Shown: positions 1-7,875 of the stretch, piece after piece
Numbering within the stretch: the stretch's first letter is position 1
Layout: every line of letters starts with the position of its first letter
From: Pusillimonas sp035515275
GTDB taxonomy: Bacteria; Pseudomonadota; Gammaproteobacteria; Burkholderiales; Burkholderiaceae_B
Assembly: GCF_035515275.1 (NCBI RefSeq)
Contig: NZ_DATJBQ010000060.1
Coordinates: 1 to 21,199 of the forward strand
Length of the DNA stretch: 21,199 nt
Direction: 5' to 3'
Notes under the pieces: generated by a model
Database searches by the model: none
What the model saw: the letters and a program-made list of their open reading frames with translations, nothing else
What the model was told of the DNA's origin: nothing
Position numbers and translations under genes: made by a program

Positions 1-2
1 CT

Positions 3-125
3 CCGGTACCCGAGGGCCAGATAAAAGGGGGCGAACTCGAGCTGAATGACGCGGACGGCGGTGTCCTGCGCGATGCCGGCGAGCTGAACGGTTCGGCCGC
101 CGGTATAAAGAAAAACGGCGGCTAG
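3..125 (+). CDS. C-terminal end of an unidentified protein (partial, cut by window edge)
   Basis: Frame 3 is open from the left edge to a TAG at 123-125, giving 40 residues that end in IKKNGG. The tail is rich in Gly, Asp and Glu, polar, and without a transmembrane segment, so it looks like a soluble or disordered C-terminus. Frames 1 and 2 on this strand hit stops early. The stop codon lies inside a strong hairpin with a T-run after it, which is the layout expected at a real gene end. I do not recognise the family and too little is present to name it. It converges on gdhA. Confidence 0.5.
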   Translation, partial: PVPEGQIKGGELELNDADGGVLRDAGELNGSAAGIKKNGG

Positions 126-147
126 GTCGAAACCCGCCGCCGATTTT
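110..147. terminator. Bidirectional Rho-independent terminator between convergent genes
   Basis: Bases 116-122 (CGGCGGC) pair with 136-142 (GCCGCCG). A second short stem, 125-127 with 132-134, is capped by a CGAA loop. On the + strand the stem is followed by ATTTT. On the - strand it is followed by TTTTT (bases 115-111), so it can serve both the unidentified + strand gene and gdhA. It overlaps the stop codon of the + strand gene. Confidence 0.75.
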
Positions 148-164
148 AGTAAGGCCAGTACGGA

Positions 165-1511
165 TCAGTACACGCCTTGCTGCAGCATGGAATCGGCTAC
201 TTTGACAAAGCCTGCAATGTTGGCCCCGTTAAGGTAGTTGACCAGTTTGCCCGGCGACTGGTCGCTGTATCGTACGCAGCTCTCGTGGATGTCGCGCATG
301 ATCGCATGCAGGCGGGTTTCAACTTCGTCGCGCGACCAGTTCAGGCGCAGGGCGTTCTGGCTCATTTCAAGGCCGGAAACGGCCACGCCGCCGGCATTGC
401 TGGCTTTGCCCGGTGCGTACAGCACACCGGCGTCGATGAAGGCCTGGGCGGCGTCAAGGCTGGTAGGCATGTTGGCGCCTTCGGCCACGCAACGCACCCC
501 GTTCTTGATCAGCATGCGCGCATCTTCGATCTCGAGTTCGTTCTGAGTGGCGCAAGGCAGGGCGACATCGACCGGAACATGCCAGGGACGTTTGCCGGCT
601 TCGTAAACAAGTCCTTGCTCTTGGGCAAAGGTTTCGAGACGACCTCGGCGGGTGTTCTTGAGCTCGATAAGCGCAGCCAGCTTTTCTGGCGTAAAGCCGG
701 TCTTGTCGACCAAGCATCCGTGCGAATCGGAAACCGTAAGCACCTTGGCGCCCATCTGCATGCATTTTTCGATGGCATATTGGGCCACGTTGCCCGAGCC
801 CGAGACCGAGACCGTCAGGCCGTCGAGCGACTGGCGCATGTGCTTGAGCATTTCTTCAGCAAAATAAACCGTGCCATAGCCCGTGGCTTCGGGGCGGATA
901 AGGCTGCCGCCGAAACTGATGCCCTTGCCGGTAAACACGCTGGCCGACGAGTTTGAAAGCTTTTTCATCATACCGGCCATAAAGCCGACCTCGCGGCTGC
1001 CCACGCCGATATCGCCGGCAGGCACGTCGGTGTCGGGGCCAAGATGGCGATGCAGTTCGATCATCAGGGCCTGGCAAAAACGCATGACCTCGCCGTCGGA
1101 CTTGCCCTTGGGGTCGAAGTCGGAGCCGCCTTTGCCACCGCCCATGGGCAGGGTGGTGAGCGCGTTCTTAAAGGTCTGTTCGAAGGCCAGAAACTTGAGA
1201 ATGGAAAGATTGACCGACGGATGAAAACGCATGCCGCCCTTGAAGGGGCCGATGGCCGAACTGTGCTGTATGCGGAATGCACGGTTGACCCGCACCTTGC
1301 CGTGGTCGTCTACCCACGAAACACGAAACTGGATCACTCGCTCAGGCTCGACCAAACGTTCGAGCAGGCCCATTTCGGCGTAGCGCGGGTTTTGTTCGAT
1401 AAAGGGCCACAAGCAGGCCATGACCTCGTGCACAGCTTGCATGAACTCGGGTTGATGCGGGTCGCGGGCCTGTACCTGGTCGAGAAATTGATTAAGTGTA
1501 GGTAGTGTCAT
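165..1511 (-). CDS. gdhA: NADP-type glutamate dehydrogenase
   Basis: Predicted cytoplasmic enzyme that interconverts 2-oxoglutarate plus ammonia and glutamate, a main entry of nitrogen into metabolism. The 448-residue length matches the hexameric E. coli GdhA type. Visible motifs are the substrate-binding KGGMRFHP (Lys91), the catalytic-lysine signature LPMGGGKGG (Lys127), the PAGDIGVG segment of the active site, and a Rossmann GSGNVA motif in the second half for the nucleotide. NADP preference is inferred from the subfamily, not read from a specific residue. I chose ATG at 1511. A TTG one codon earlier is in frame but gives no benefit. No good Shine-Dalgarno sequence precedes the start, and a perfect 8-bp hairpin lies 10 bases upstream. 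The gene follows rho on the same strand with a 74-base gap and ends at the bidirectional terminator. Confidence 0.97.
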   Translation of the reverse strand: MTLPTLNQFLDQVQARDPHQPEFMQAVHEVMACLWPFIEQNPRYAEMGLLERLVEPERVIQFRVSWVDDHGKVRVNRAFRIQHSSAIGPFKGGMRFHPSVNLSILKFLAFEQTFKNALTTLPMGGGKGGSDFDPKGKSDGEVMRFCQALMIELHRHLGPDTDVPAGDIGVGSREVGFMAGMMKKLSNSSASVFTGKGISFGGSLIRPEATGYGTVYFAEEMLKHMRQSLDGLTVSVSGSGNVAQYAIEKCMQMGAKVLTVSDSHGCLVDKTGFTPEKLAALIELKNTRRGRLETFAQEQGLVYEAGKRPWHVPVDVALPCATQNELEIEDARMLIKNGVRCVAEGANMPTSLDAAQAFIDAGVLYAPGKASNAGGVAVSGLEMSQNALRLNWSRDEVETRLHAIMRDIHESCVRYSDQSPGKLVNYLNGANIAGFVKVADSMLQQGVY

Positions 1512-1521
1512 CAAGTGGGGT

Positions 1522-1542
1522 GCTCAGTGTTGCGCACTGAGC
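1522..1542 (-). promoter_or_regulatory. Perfect hairpin in the gdhA leader
   Basis: GCTCAGTG (1522-1529) and CACTGAGC (1535-1542) form an 8-bp perfect inverted repeat around a 5-base loop. It ends 10 bases before the gdhA start codon. No T-run follows on either strand, so a classical terminator is unlikely. It could be an operator for a dimeric regulator or an mRNA stem next to the start site. Function is inference. Confidence 0.45.
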
Positions 1543-1549
1543 CTACCTG

Positions 1550-1566
1550 ACGGCAGACTCAGCCGT
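1550..1566 (-). other. Short hairpin downstream of rho
   Basis: ACGGC (1550-1554) pairs with GCCGT (1562-1566) around a 7-base loop. It lies 20 bases past the rho stop codon. It is not followed by a T-run, so it is at most a weak 3'-end stabiliser or part of a Rho-dependent ending. Confidence 0.25.
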
Positions 1567-1585
1567 GTTGTAAAAGCGTTTCTGA

Positions 1586-2842
1586 TTATTTTTTCATCAT
1601 GTCGAAGAATTCGGCATTGGTCTTGGTTGCACGGATCTTGTCAAGAATGAATTCCATGGCTGCAACGTCGTCCATGTCGTGAATGAACTTGCGCAATACC
1701 CAGACTTTCTGCAGCAGGTCGGGCTTGATAAGAAGTTCTTCGCGGCGAGTGCCCGATTTGTTCAGGTTGATGGCAGGATACACCCGCTTTTCGGCAAGAC
1801 GACGCTCGAGGTGAACCTCGGAGTTGCCCGTACCCTTGAATTCTTCGTAGATGACTTCGTCCATGCGGCTGCCGGTTTCGATAAGGGCCGTGCCGATGAT
1901 GGTCAGCGAGCCGCCTTCTTCGATATTGCGCGCAGCGCCAAAGAAGCGTTTGGGTCGTTGCAGTGCATTGGCATCGACGCCTCCGGTCAGCACCTTGCCT
2001 GAAGCCGGCACGACGGTGTTGTAGGCGCGAGCCAATCGGGTGATTGAGTCAAGCAAAATGACCACGTCTTTTTTCAGCTCGACCAGGCGCTTGGCTTTTT
2101 CAATGACCATTTCGGCCACTTGCACGTGACGGGTGGCCGGCTCGTCGAAAGTGGAGGCCACGACTTCGCCGCGCACCGTGCGCTGCATCTCGGTAACTTC
2201 TTCAGGGCGCTCGTCGACCAGCAGGACGATCATGGTGGCGTCGGGGTAATTGGTGGTGATGGCATGCGCAATGTGCTGCATCATCACGGTTTTACCCGAT
2301 TTGGGGCTGGCGACGATCAGCGCGCGCTGGCCTTTGCCCAAGGGGGCGAAAATATCAAGAATTCGCCCTGTAATGTTTTCTTCGCTTTTGATGTCGCGTT
2401 CGAGTGTCATGACCTGATCCGGATGCAGCGGGGTCAGGTTCTCGAACATGATGCGGTGCTTGATGGCCTCGGGCTGCATGCCGTTGACCTTGTCCACCTT
2501 GACCAGCGCAAAATAGCGCTCGCCGTCTTTGGGTACGCGCACCTCACCTTCGATGGAGTCTCCGGTGTGCAGGTTGAAGCGCCTGATCTGCGAAGGCGAA
2601 ATATAGATATCGTCTGTGCTGGCCAGATACGACGTTTCGGGTGAACGCAGGAAACCGAAGCCGTCGGGCAGGACTTCAAGAACGCCGTCTCCGAAAATTT
2701 GCTCGCCTTGTTTGGCGCGCTTTTTCATGATGGCGAACATGATTTCTTGTTTGCGCAGGCGGCTGGCGTTATCGATGTCCAGGCTCGCGGCCATTTCGAG
2801 CAATTGCGAAACGTGCAGCGCTTTTAGTTCTGTGAGGTGCAT
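1586..2842 (-). CDS. rho: Transcription termination factor Rho
   Basis: Hexameric RNA-dependent ATPase and 5'-to-3' RNA translocase that ends transcription. The 418 residues match the usual 419 of E. coli, with no insertion domain. Order of parts: N-terminal helical domain (about 1-47), cold-shock-like RNA-binding domain with GFGFLR (about 61-66), and ATPase domain. The Walker A motif SPKSGKT (179-185) holds Lys181 and Lys184. A Walker B segment DVVILLDS follows near residue 265, then the R-loop NKSGTRREE. Residues that bicyclomycin would contact appear standard. The gene is 76 bases after trxA on the same strand, the same neighbour pair as in E. coli. The bases just upstream of the ATG are C/T-rich and contain no Shine-Dalgarno sequence. 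Confidence 0.98.
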   Translation of the reverse strand: MHLTELKALHVSQLLEMAASLDIDNASRLRKQEIMFAIMKKRAKQGEQIFGDGVLEVLPDGFGFLRSPETSYLASTDDIYISPSQIRRFNLHTGDSIEGEVRVPKDGERYFALVKVDKVNGMQPEAIKHRIMFENLTPLHPDQVMTLERDIKSEENITGRILDIFAPLGKGQRALIVASPKSGKTVMMQHIAHAITTNYPDATMIVLLVDERPEEVTEMQRTVRGEVVASTFDEPATRHVQVAEMVIEKAKRLVELKKDVVILLDSITRLARAYNTVVPASGKVLTGGVDANALQRPKRFFGAARNIEEGGSLTIIGTALIETGSRMDEVIYEEFKGTGNSEVHLERRLAEKRVYPAINLNKSGTRREELLIKPDLLQKVWVLRKFIHDMDDVAAMEFILDKIRATKTNAEFFDMMKK

Positions 2843-2876
2843 GAGAAAAAAGAAGGGGGTTCGTGCAAAGTTGGTG

Positions 2877-2897
2877 GCGGACCCGGGACGGGTCCGC
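2877..2897 (-). promoter_or_regulatory. Perfect hairpin in the trxA-rho intergenic leader
   Basis: GCGGACCC (2877-2884) and GGGTCCGC (2890-2897) form an 8-bp GC-rich stem with a 5-base loop. In the rho transcript it is followed by a C/T-rich stretch that runs up to the start codon, not by a T-run. It may fold the rho leader or end part of the trxA transcription. Function is inference. Confidence 0.45.
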
Positions 2898-2901
2898 GCG
2901 C

Positions 2902-2920
2902 AAACGCAGCAATTGCGTTT
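2902..2920 (-). other. Hairpin overlapping the trxA stop codon
   Basis: AAACGCA (2902-2908) and TGCGTTT (2914-2920) form a 7-bp perfect inverted repeat with a 5-base loop. It includes two bases of the trxA stop codon and lies 4 bases from the second, stronger hairpin. Together they make a structured boundary between trxA and rho. Confidence 0.4.
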
Positions 2921-3245
2921 AAACGGATTCGTCTAGAAAAGCGGCCAACTGGGATTTGGACAGTGCGCCCACCTTGGTTGCGGCGGGTTTGCCGTCTTTG
3001 AACAACATTAAGGTCGGGATGCCGCGAACGCCGAACTTGGCGGCAGTATCGGGATTTTCGTCGACATTGAGTTTTGCTATGGTAACACGGCCCTGATATT
3101 GCTTGGCGGCTTCGTCAAGCAGCGGGGCGATCATTTTGCATGGGCCGCACCAGGCTGCCCAATAGTCGACCAGAACGGGGCCTTCGGATTGCAATACCTC
3201 GGCCTCGAAGCTGGCGTCGCTTACGTTTCGTATTAATTCGCTCAT
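2919..3245 (-). CDS. trxA: Thioredoxin 1
   Basis: Small cytoplasmic protein-disulfide reductase, recharged by thioredoxin reductase. The 108 residues match E. coli TrxA. The redox centre WCGPC gives Cys33 and Cys36, and the cis-proline loop GIPT gives Pro77. The buried acid of the fold is in VDYWA (Asp27). It starts with ATG at 3245. The preceding bases show no clear Shine-Dalgarno sequence. It is the first gene of the minus-strand group with rho, and divergent from parE. Confidence 0.97.
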   Translation of the reverse strand: MSELIRNVSDASFEAEVLQSEGPVLVDYWAAWCGPCKMIAPLLDEAAKQYQGRVTIAKLNVDENPDTAAKFGVRGIPTLMLFKDGKPAATKVGALSKSQLAAFLDESV

Positions 3246-3567
3246 AGTGATAAGGATGGAGTGTGCTTAAAAAGTGCAGTGGCCAACACAGGACGCCAAG
3301 TGTTTTATTAATTGGGGCGTCAACTTTTTGCCAGATTTTTCCAAGCATACCACTGTCGGGCCTGGCCTGTATATTCCTGGGGGTACTGCAGCTGTTTTTC
3401 ACGAGCATCCGTGCCGCGACACGCCATGCCGATACCTTCCTGTTATTGGAAGCGTCCGGCGGGCCCGCAGTCGCCCCGTTTCGACCCGGCCTTTGGCGGC
3501 GGTTGACGCCGCTGCCCGCAATGTTCGTAAAATACTGTTTTTTCATCCACCGAAAACTGGGGATAAC
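3246..3567. other. Divergent trxA / parE intergenic region
   Basis: This 322-base stretch separates the divergent starts of trxA and parE. The parE frame stays open through it back to 3274, but the translated residues have no resemblance to the start of ParE proteins. It holds a plausible parE promoter at 3503-3533 and a perfect 10-bp palindrome GCGGGCCCGC at 3459-3468. The octamer TTGACGCC occurs once on each strand (3503-3510 on +, about 3317-3324 on -). I see no convincing -10 partner for the minus copy, so the trxA promoter is not assigned. Confidence 0.6.
3503..3533 (+). promoter_or_regulatory. Candidate sigma-70 promoter for parE-parC
   Basis: TTGACG (3503-3508) matches the -35 consensus at five of six positions and TAAAAT (3528-3533) matches the -10 at five of six. 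The spacer is 19 bases, longer than the ideal 17. It would start transcription about 25-30 bases before the proposed TTG start of parE. Confidence 0.45.
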
Positions 3568-5532
3568 TTGGCTACATCAGCACGTTACGACGAAGCGTCC
3601 ATCCGGGTCCTGAAAGGGCTCGAACCGGTGCGTCAGCGGCCCGGCATGTACACCCGCACCGACAACCCGCTGCACATATTGCAAGAAGTCATAGACAATG
3701 CTGCCGACGAAGCACTGGCGGGCTATGGCAAGCAGATCAAGGTAACCTTGCATGTCGATGGCAGCGTCTCGGTTGAAGACGACGGCCGGGGCATACCGGT
3801 TGGCCTGCATCCCGACGAGCAGGCGCCGGTTGTGGAAATCGTTTTTACTCGGCTTCATGCCGGCGGCAAGTTCGATAAAAAAAGCGGCGGCGCATACGCT
3901 TTTTCGGGTGGCTTGCACGGGGTGGGCGTATCGGTAACCAACGCCTTGTCCAAGCGTCTTGAAGTCACCGTGTGGCGCGACGGACAAGAACATCAGTTGG
4001 TATTTGCCGACGGCAATGTGGTGCAGCCCTTGGCCCAAACCGATACGGCGGCACGCCGCAAAACCGGCACTCGCGTGCGCATGTGGCCGGATGCCAAGTA
4101 TTTTGACACCGCCGCCTTGCCCATGGCCGAATTGGTTCATTCGCTGCGGGGCAAGGCCGTGCTGCTAAGCGGTATCAAGGTGGTGCTGGCCAACGAAAAA
4201 ACCGGCGAGACCATGCAATGGCAGTATGAAGACGGTCTCAAGGGTTACTTGAACGAGGCCTTGGCCGACGCCGAAAAAATCGTGCCCATATTCGAAGGTC
4301 GCCAGTACGCCGGCGCCGACGACGAAAACTACTCCGAAGGCGAGGGGGCACATTGGGCGGTGGCATGGACCACAGAAGGCAACGTCATGCGCGAGTCCTA
4401 TGTCAATCTTATTTCCACACCCGCCGGCGGCACGCACGAAGCCGGCCTGCGCGAAGGCCTCTTTAATGCGGTCAAGTCGTTCGCTGAGTTGCATGGCCTG
4501 ATACCCAAAGGGGTTAAGCTGCTACCTGAAGACGTATTTGCTCGAGCCAGTTTTGTGCTTTCCGCCAAAGTGCTCGACCCGCAATTTCAGGGACAGATCA
4601 AAGAACGGTTGAATAGCCGCGATGCAGTGCGCCTGGTCGGAGGCTATGTCAAGAATGCACTTGAGCTGGCCATGCACGCTAACGTCGATCTGGGCAAGAA
4701 GCTGGCTGAAACTGCTATCCGACAGGCCCAGGCGCGGGCGCGTTCGGCGCAAAAGGTCGAAAAGCGCAAAAGCTCCGGGGTGGCCGTATTGCCCGGCAAG
4801 CTGACTGATTGCGAGTCGTCCGATGCCTCGCGCACCGAGCTTTTCCTGGTCGAGGGCGACTCAGCCGGTGGTTCGGCCAAAATGGGGCGCGACAAAGAAT
4901 TCCAGGCGGTCCTGCCTTTGCGCGGCAAGGTGCTTAACTCGTGGGAGGTCGAGCGCGATCGCCTGTTTGCCAACAACGAGATCCACGATATTTCAGTCGC
5001 AATCGGCGTCGACCCGCATGGGCCGCAAGACCAGGTCGATCTTTCCAACCTGCGCTATGGCCGTATCTGCATACTGTCCGACGCCGACGTCGACGGCTCG
5101 CACATCCAGGTCCTGCTGCTGACGCTGTTCTTTCGGCATTTTCCTCGTCTGGTCGAGGCCGGCCACGTGTATATCGCCCGTCCGCCGCTGTTCCGTGTCG
5201 ACGTGCCGGCGCTGGGCAAGCGCCCGGCACGCAAGCTGTATTGCCTTGATCAGGGCGAGCTTGAAGCCGTGCTTGATCGTCTGCGCAAAGAGGGCGTAAA
5301 AGAAGGCTCCTGGAGCATCAGCCGCTTCAAGGGCCTGGGCGAAATGAGCGCCGAACAGCTTTGGGACACCACCATGAACCCGGACACGCGGCGCCTGATG
5401 GTGGTGGCCTGCGGCGAGTTGGGCGTTGAAGCCACGCTTAACATGTTCGACATGCTGATGGGCAAGGGCGAGTCGGGCCGACGTCGCACCTGGCTCGAAG
5501 AGAAAGGCAACTTGGCCGACGTCGACATTTAA
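3568..5532 (+). CDS. parE: DNA topoisomerase IV subunit B (ParE)
   Basis: ATPase subunit of topoisomerase IV, which with ParC untangles daughter chromosomes. I place the start at TTG 3568, giving 654 residues: the protein then begins with a tail like other ParE proteins (ATSARYDEASIRVLKGLEPVR), and GGGGA lies just upstream. No in-frame ATG exists between 3274 and this point. GHKL ATPase motifs: VIDNAADEAL with Asn44, DDGRGIP, and GGLHGVGVS. The TOPRIM metal site is EGDSAGG (from Glu429), PLRGKVLN, and DADVDGSH (Asp505, Asp507, Asp509). The short GyrB-type insert is absent, which fits ParE. parC begins 15 bases after the stop, so the two are one operon. Confidence 0.95.
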   Translation: MATSARYDEASIRVLKGLEPVRQRPGMYTRTDNPLHILQEVIDNAADEALAGYGKQIKVTLHVDGSVSVEDDGRGIPVGLHPDEQAPVVEIVFTRLHAGGKFDKKSGGAYAFSGGLHGVGVSVTNALSKRLEVTVWRDGQEHQLVFADGNVVQPLAQTDTAARRKTGTRVRMWPDAKYFDTAALPMAELVHSLRGKAVLLSGIKVVLANEKTGETMQWQYEDGLKGYLNEALADAEKIVPIFEGRQYAGADDENYSEGEGAHWAVAWTTEGNVMRESYVNLISTPAGGTHEAGLREGLFNAVKSFAELHGLIPKGVKLLPEDVFARASFVLSAKVLDPQFQGQIKERLNSRDAVRLVGGYVKNALELAMHANVDLGKKLAETAIRQAQARARSAQKVEKRKSSGVAVLPGKLTDCESSDASRTELFLVEGDSAGGSAKMGRDKEFQAVLPLRGKVLNSWEVERDRLFANNEIHDISVAIGVDPHGPQDQVDLSNLRYGRICILSDADVDGSHIQVLLLTLFFRHFPRLVEAGHVYIARPPLFRVDVPALGKRPARKLYCLDQGELEAVLDRLRKEGVKEGSWSISRFKGLGEMSAEQLWDTTMNPDTRRLMVVACGELGVEATLNMFDMLMGKGESGRRRTWLEEKGNLADVDI

Positions 5533-5547
5533 GAGTCAGAGAGCAAC

Positions 5548-7851
5548 ATGGACAACACACAAGCAGGTTTATTTGAAGGCGGCGACGACGGCGACGCCCT
5601 CGTATTGGGTTACTACGCAGAACAAGCATATTTGGATTACGCGGTGTCGGTGGTGCGTGGGCGTGCTTTGCCCGAAGTGGCCGACGGCCAGAAACCTGTG
5701 CAGCGCCGCATTTTGTACGCCATGGACGCCATGGGTCTGGGCCCCGGCGCCAAACCGGTCAAGTCGGCGCGCGTGGTGGGCGACGTGCTGGGCAAGTATC
5801 ACCCGCATGGTGATCAGGCCGCCTACGACGCCATGGTACGCATGGCGCAAGATTTCTCGCTGCGCTACCCGCTTATCGACGGCCAGGGCAACTTTGGTTC
5901 GCGCGACGGCGACAACGCGGCGGCCATGCGGTACACCGAGGCTCGGTTAACGCCTTTTTCGCGTTTGTTGCTCGACGAGCTTAACGAAGGTACCGTTGAT
6001 TTTGCCCCCAACTACGACGGCAGTCAGCAAGAACCCATGCTGCTTCCGGCGCGTCTGCCAATCATGTTGCTTAACGGGGCGTCGGGCATTGCAGTGGGCA
6101 TGGCTACCGAGATTCCCTCGCACAACCTGCGCGAAGTGGCACAGGCCTGCGTGGCGCTGCTCAAGAACCCCAAGCTCAGCGACGAAGATCTGCATCAACT
6201 TGTGCCCGGCCCCGATTTTGCCGGCGGTGGGCAAATTATTTCGTCGCCCGACGATATTGCGCAAATCTATCGTAGTGGCCGTGGCTCGATCAAGGCGCGA
6301 GCCCGGTGGCGCTTTGAAGAGCTGGCTCGCGGGCAGTGGCAACTGGTGGTGTACGAGCTGCCTCCGGGCACTTCGACGCAAAAAATTCTTGAAGAGATCG
6401 AAGATCGCACCAATCCCAAGGTCAAGCCCGGCAAAAAAAGCCTAAGCGCCGATCAGCAGCAAACCAAGGCGCTGGTGCTGGGTGTGCTTGATGCGGTGCG
6501 CGACGAATCAGGTAAGCAAGACGCTGTGCGACTGGTGTTCGAGCCCAAGACCAGCAAGGTCGATCGCGACGAATTCGTCAACCTGTTGCTGGCCCAGACC
6601 AGTATGGAAGGCAGCGTATCGATCAACCTGGTTTGTATCGGCACTGACTCGCGCCCGGCTCAACGGCCGTTGCGGCGCATTTTGACCGAGTGGCTGGGTT
6701 TTCGCACCGAAACGGTCACGCGTCGCACTCAATACCGCCTCGACAAGGTGACCGACCGCATTCACGTGCTTGAAGGTCGCATGGTGGTGTATTTGAATGT
6801 GGACGAAGTCATTCAGACTATTCGTGAATCCGACGAGCCGCGCGCCGCGCTGATGCAGCGTTTTGAACTGTCCGAGAGGCAGGCCGAAGACATCCTGGAG
6901 ATGCGCTTGCGGCAGTTGGCGCGGCTTGAAGGCTTCAAGATCGAAAAAGAACTGGCCGAACAAAAGGACCAGCAGCAGCGCCTGAGCGAGTTGCTGAGCA
7001 ACCCCGCGTCGCTCAAGAGAATGATCATCAAAGAGATCGAGGCCGATGCCAAGCAATACGGCGATGACCGGCGTACGCTGATTGAAGCGGCCGAAAGGGC
7101 GGTGCTTGAAAACCGTGTGGTCGATGAACCGGTTACTGTCATTGTTTCGCAAAAGGGGTGGCTGCGCTCGCGGCAGGGGCATGGTCACGATGCTTCGCAA
7201 TTCAGTTTCAAGACCGGCGACGCCCTGTATGGCGTCGTCGAATGCCGCAGTACCGACAACCTCGTGGCCATTTCAAATACTGGGCGGGTATACACAGTGG
7301 CGGTGTCAAGCCTGCCGTCGGCGCGCGGCGACGGACAGCCCATCACTTCGATGGTTGACCTTGAGCCCGGCGCCCGCATTGTGCATATGGTGGCGGGGGA
7401 CGAAAACACGCGCTATGTCATTGGAACAAAGCTGGGTTATGGGTTTATTGCTACCCTTAAAGGCATGACCACGCGTCAACGCGCAGGCAAGCAGTTCATC
7501 AGCCTTGAAAAAGACGACATGCTGCTCAAGCCCTTGGTTTTGCAAGGCGATGACAGCCACCTGGCCATGCTCAGCACCAAGGGCAGATTTCTTTTGATCG
7601 AGCTGGCCGAACTGAAGAACCTTTCCGGCGGCGGTCGCGGCACGGTGTTGATGGGTCTGGATGCCGGCGACGGCATTGCGCAGTGGGTGGCGACCGGTCC
7701 GGCCGGGCTCATCGCCGAAGGGGTGTATCGAAACCGGCACACCGAGCAGTTGCTGGATACCGCAGGGCTGGCTCCGTATTTGGGCAAGCGGGCGCGCAAA
7801 GGCAAGGTGCTTGATCTGAAGATCAAGCAGCCGGTGTTGCGGCGCGTTTGA
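5548..7851 (+). CDS. parC: DNA topoisomerase IV subunit A (ParC)
   Basis: DNA-cleaving subunit of topoisomerase IV. The 767 residues fit proteobacterial ParC. The winged-helix cleavage domain has RALPEVADGQKPVQRR (39-54) and AAMRYTEAR with catalytic Tyr129. A coiled-coil arm lies around 430-510 and a six-bladed C-terminal domain follows. The C-terminal domain lacks an evident GyrA box (QRRGGKG), which separates it from GyrA. In the quinolone region the sequence is HPHGDQAAYDAM: Gln90 stands where E. coli has Ser80, and Asp94 where it has Glu84. GAGAG before the ATG is a usable ribosome site. No T-run terminator is seen after the stop. Confidence 0.96.
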   Translation: MDNTQAGLFEGGDDGDALVLGYYAEQAYLDYAVSVVRGRALPEVADGQKPVQRRILYAMDAMGLGPGAKPVKSARVVGDVLGKYHPHGDQAAYDAMVRMAQDFSLRYPLIDGQGNFGSRDGDNAAAMRYTEARLTPFSRLLLDELNEGTVDFAPNYDGSQQEPMLLPARLPIMLLNGASGIAVGMATEIPSHNLREVAQACVALLKNPKLSDEDLHQLVPGPDFAGGGQIISSPDDIAQIYRSGRGSIKARARWRFEELARGQWQLVVYELPPGTSTQKILEEIEDRTNPKVKPGKKSLSADQQQTKALVLGVLDAVRDESGKQDAVRLVFEPKTSKVDRDEFVNLLLAQTSMEGSVSINLVCIGTDSRPAQRPLRRILTEWLGFRTETVTRRTQYRLDKVTDRIHVLEGRMVVYLNVDEVIQTIRESDEPRAALMQRFELSERQAEDILEMRLRQLARLEGFKIEKELAEQKDQQQRLSELLSNPASLKRMIIKEIEADAKQYGDDRRTLIEAAERAVLENRVVDEPVTVIVSQKGWLRSRQGHGHDASQFSFKTGDALYGVVECRSTDNLVAISNTGRVYTVAVSSLPSARGDGQPITSMVDLEPGARIVHMVAGDENTRYVIGTKLGYGFIATLKGMTTRQRAGKQFISLEKDDMLLKPLVLQGDDSHLAMLSTKGRFLLIELAELKNLSGGGRGTVLMGLDAGDGIAQWVATGPAGLIAEGVYRNRHTEQLLDTAGLAPYLGKRARKGKVLDLKIKQPVLRRV

Positions 7852-7875
7852 TTGATGCGCGTTTAAAATAGGCTT

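Noticed and set aside
3558..3566. DnaA-box-like TTATCCCCA on the minus strand before parE
   Set aside because: One mismatch to the consensus, a single copy, and explained by the parE ribosome site; no other origin features nearby.
3274..3567. N-terminal extension of ParE by 98 residues
   Set aside because: The translated stretch has no similarity to ParE starts that I know, has non-globular composition and contains a promoter candidate; TTG 3568 fits homology.
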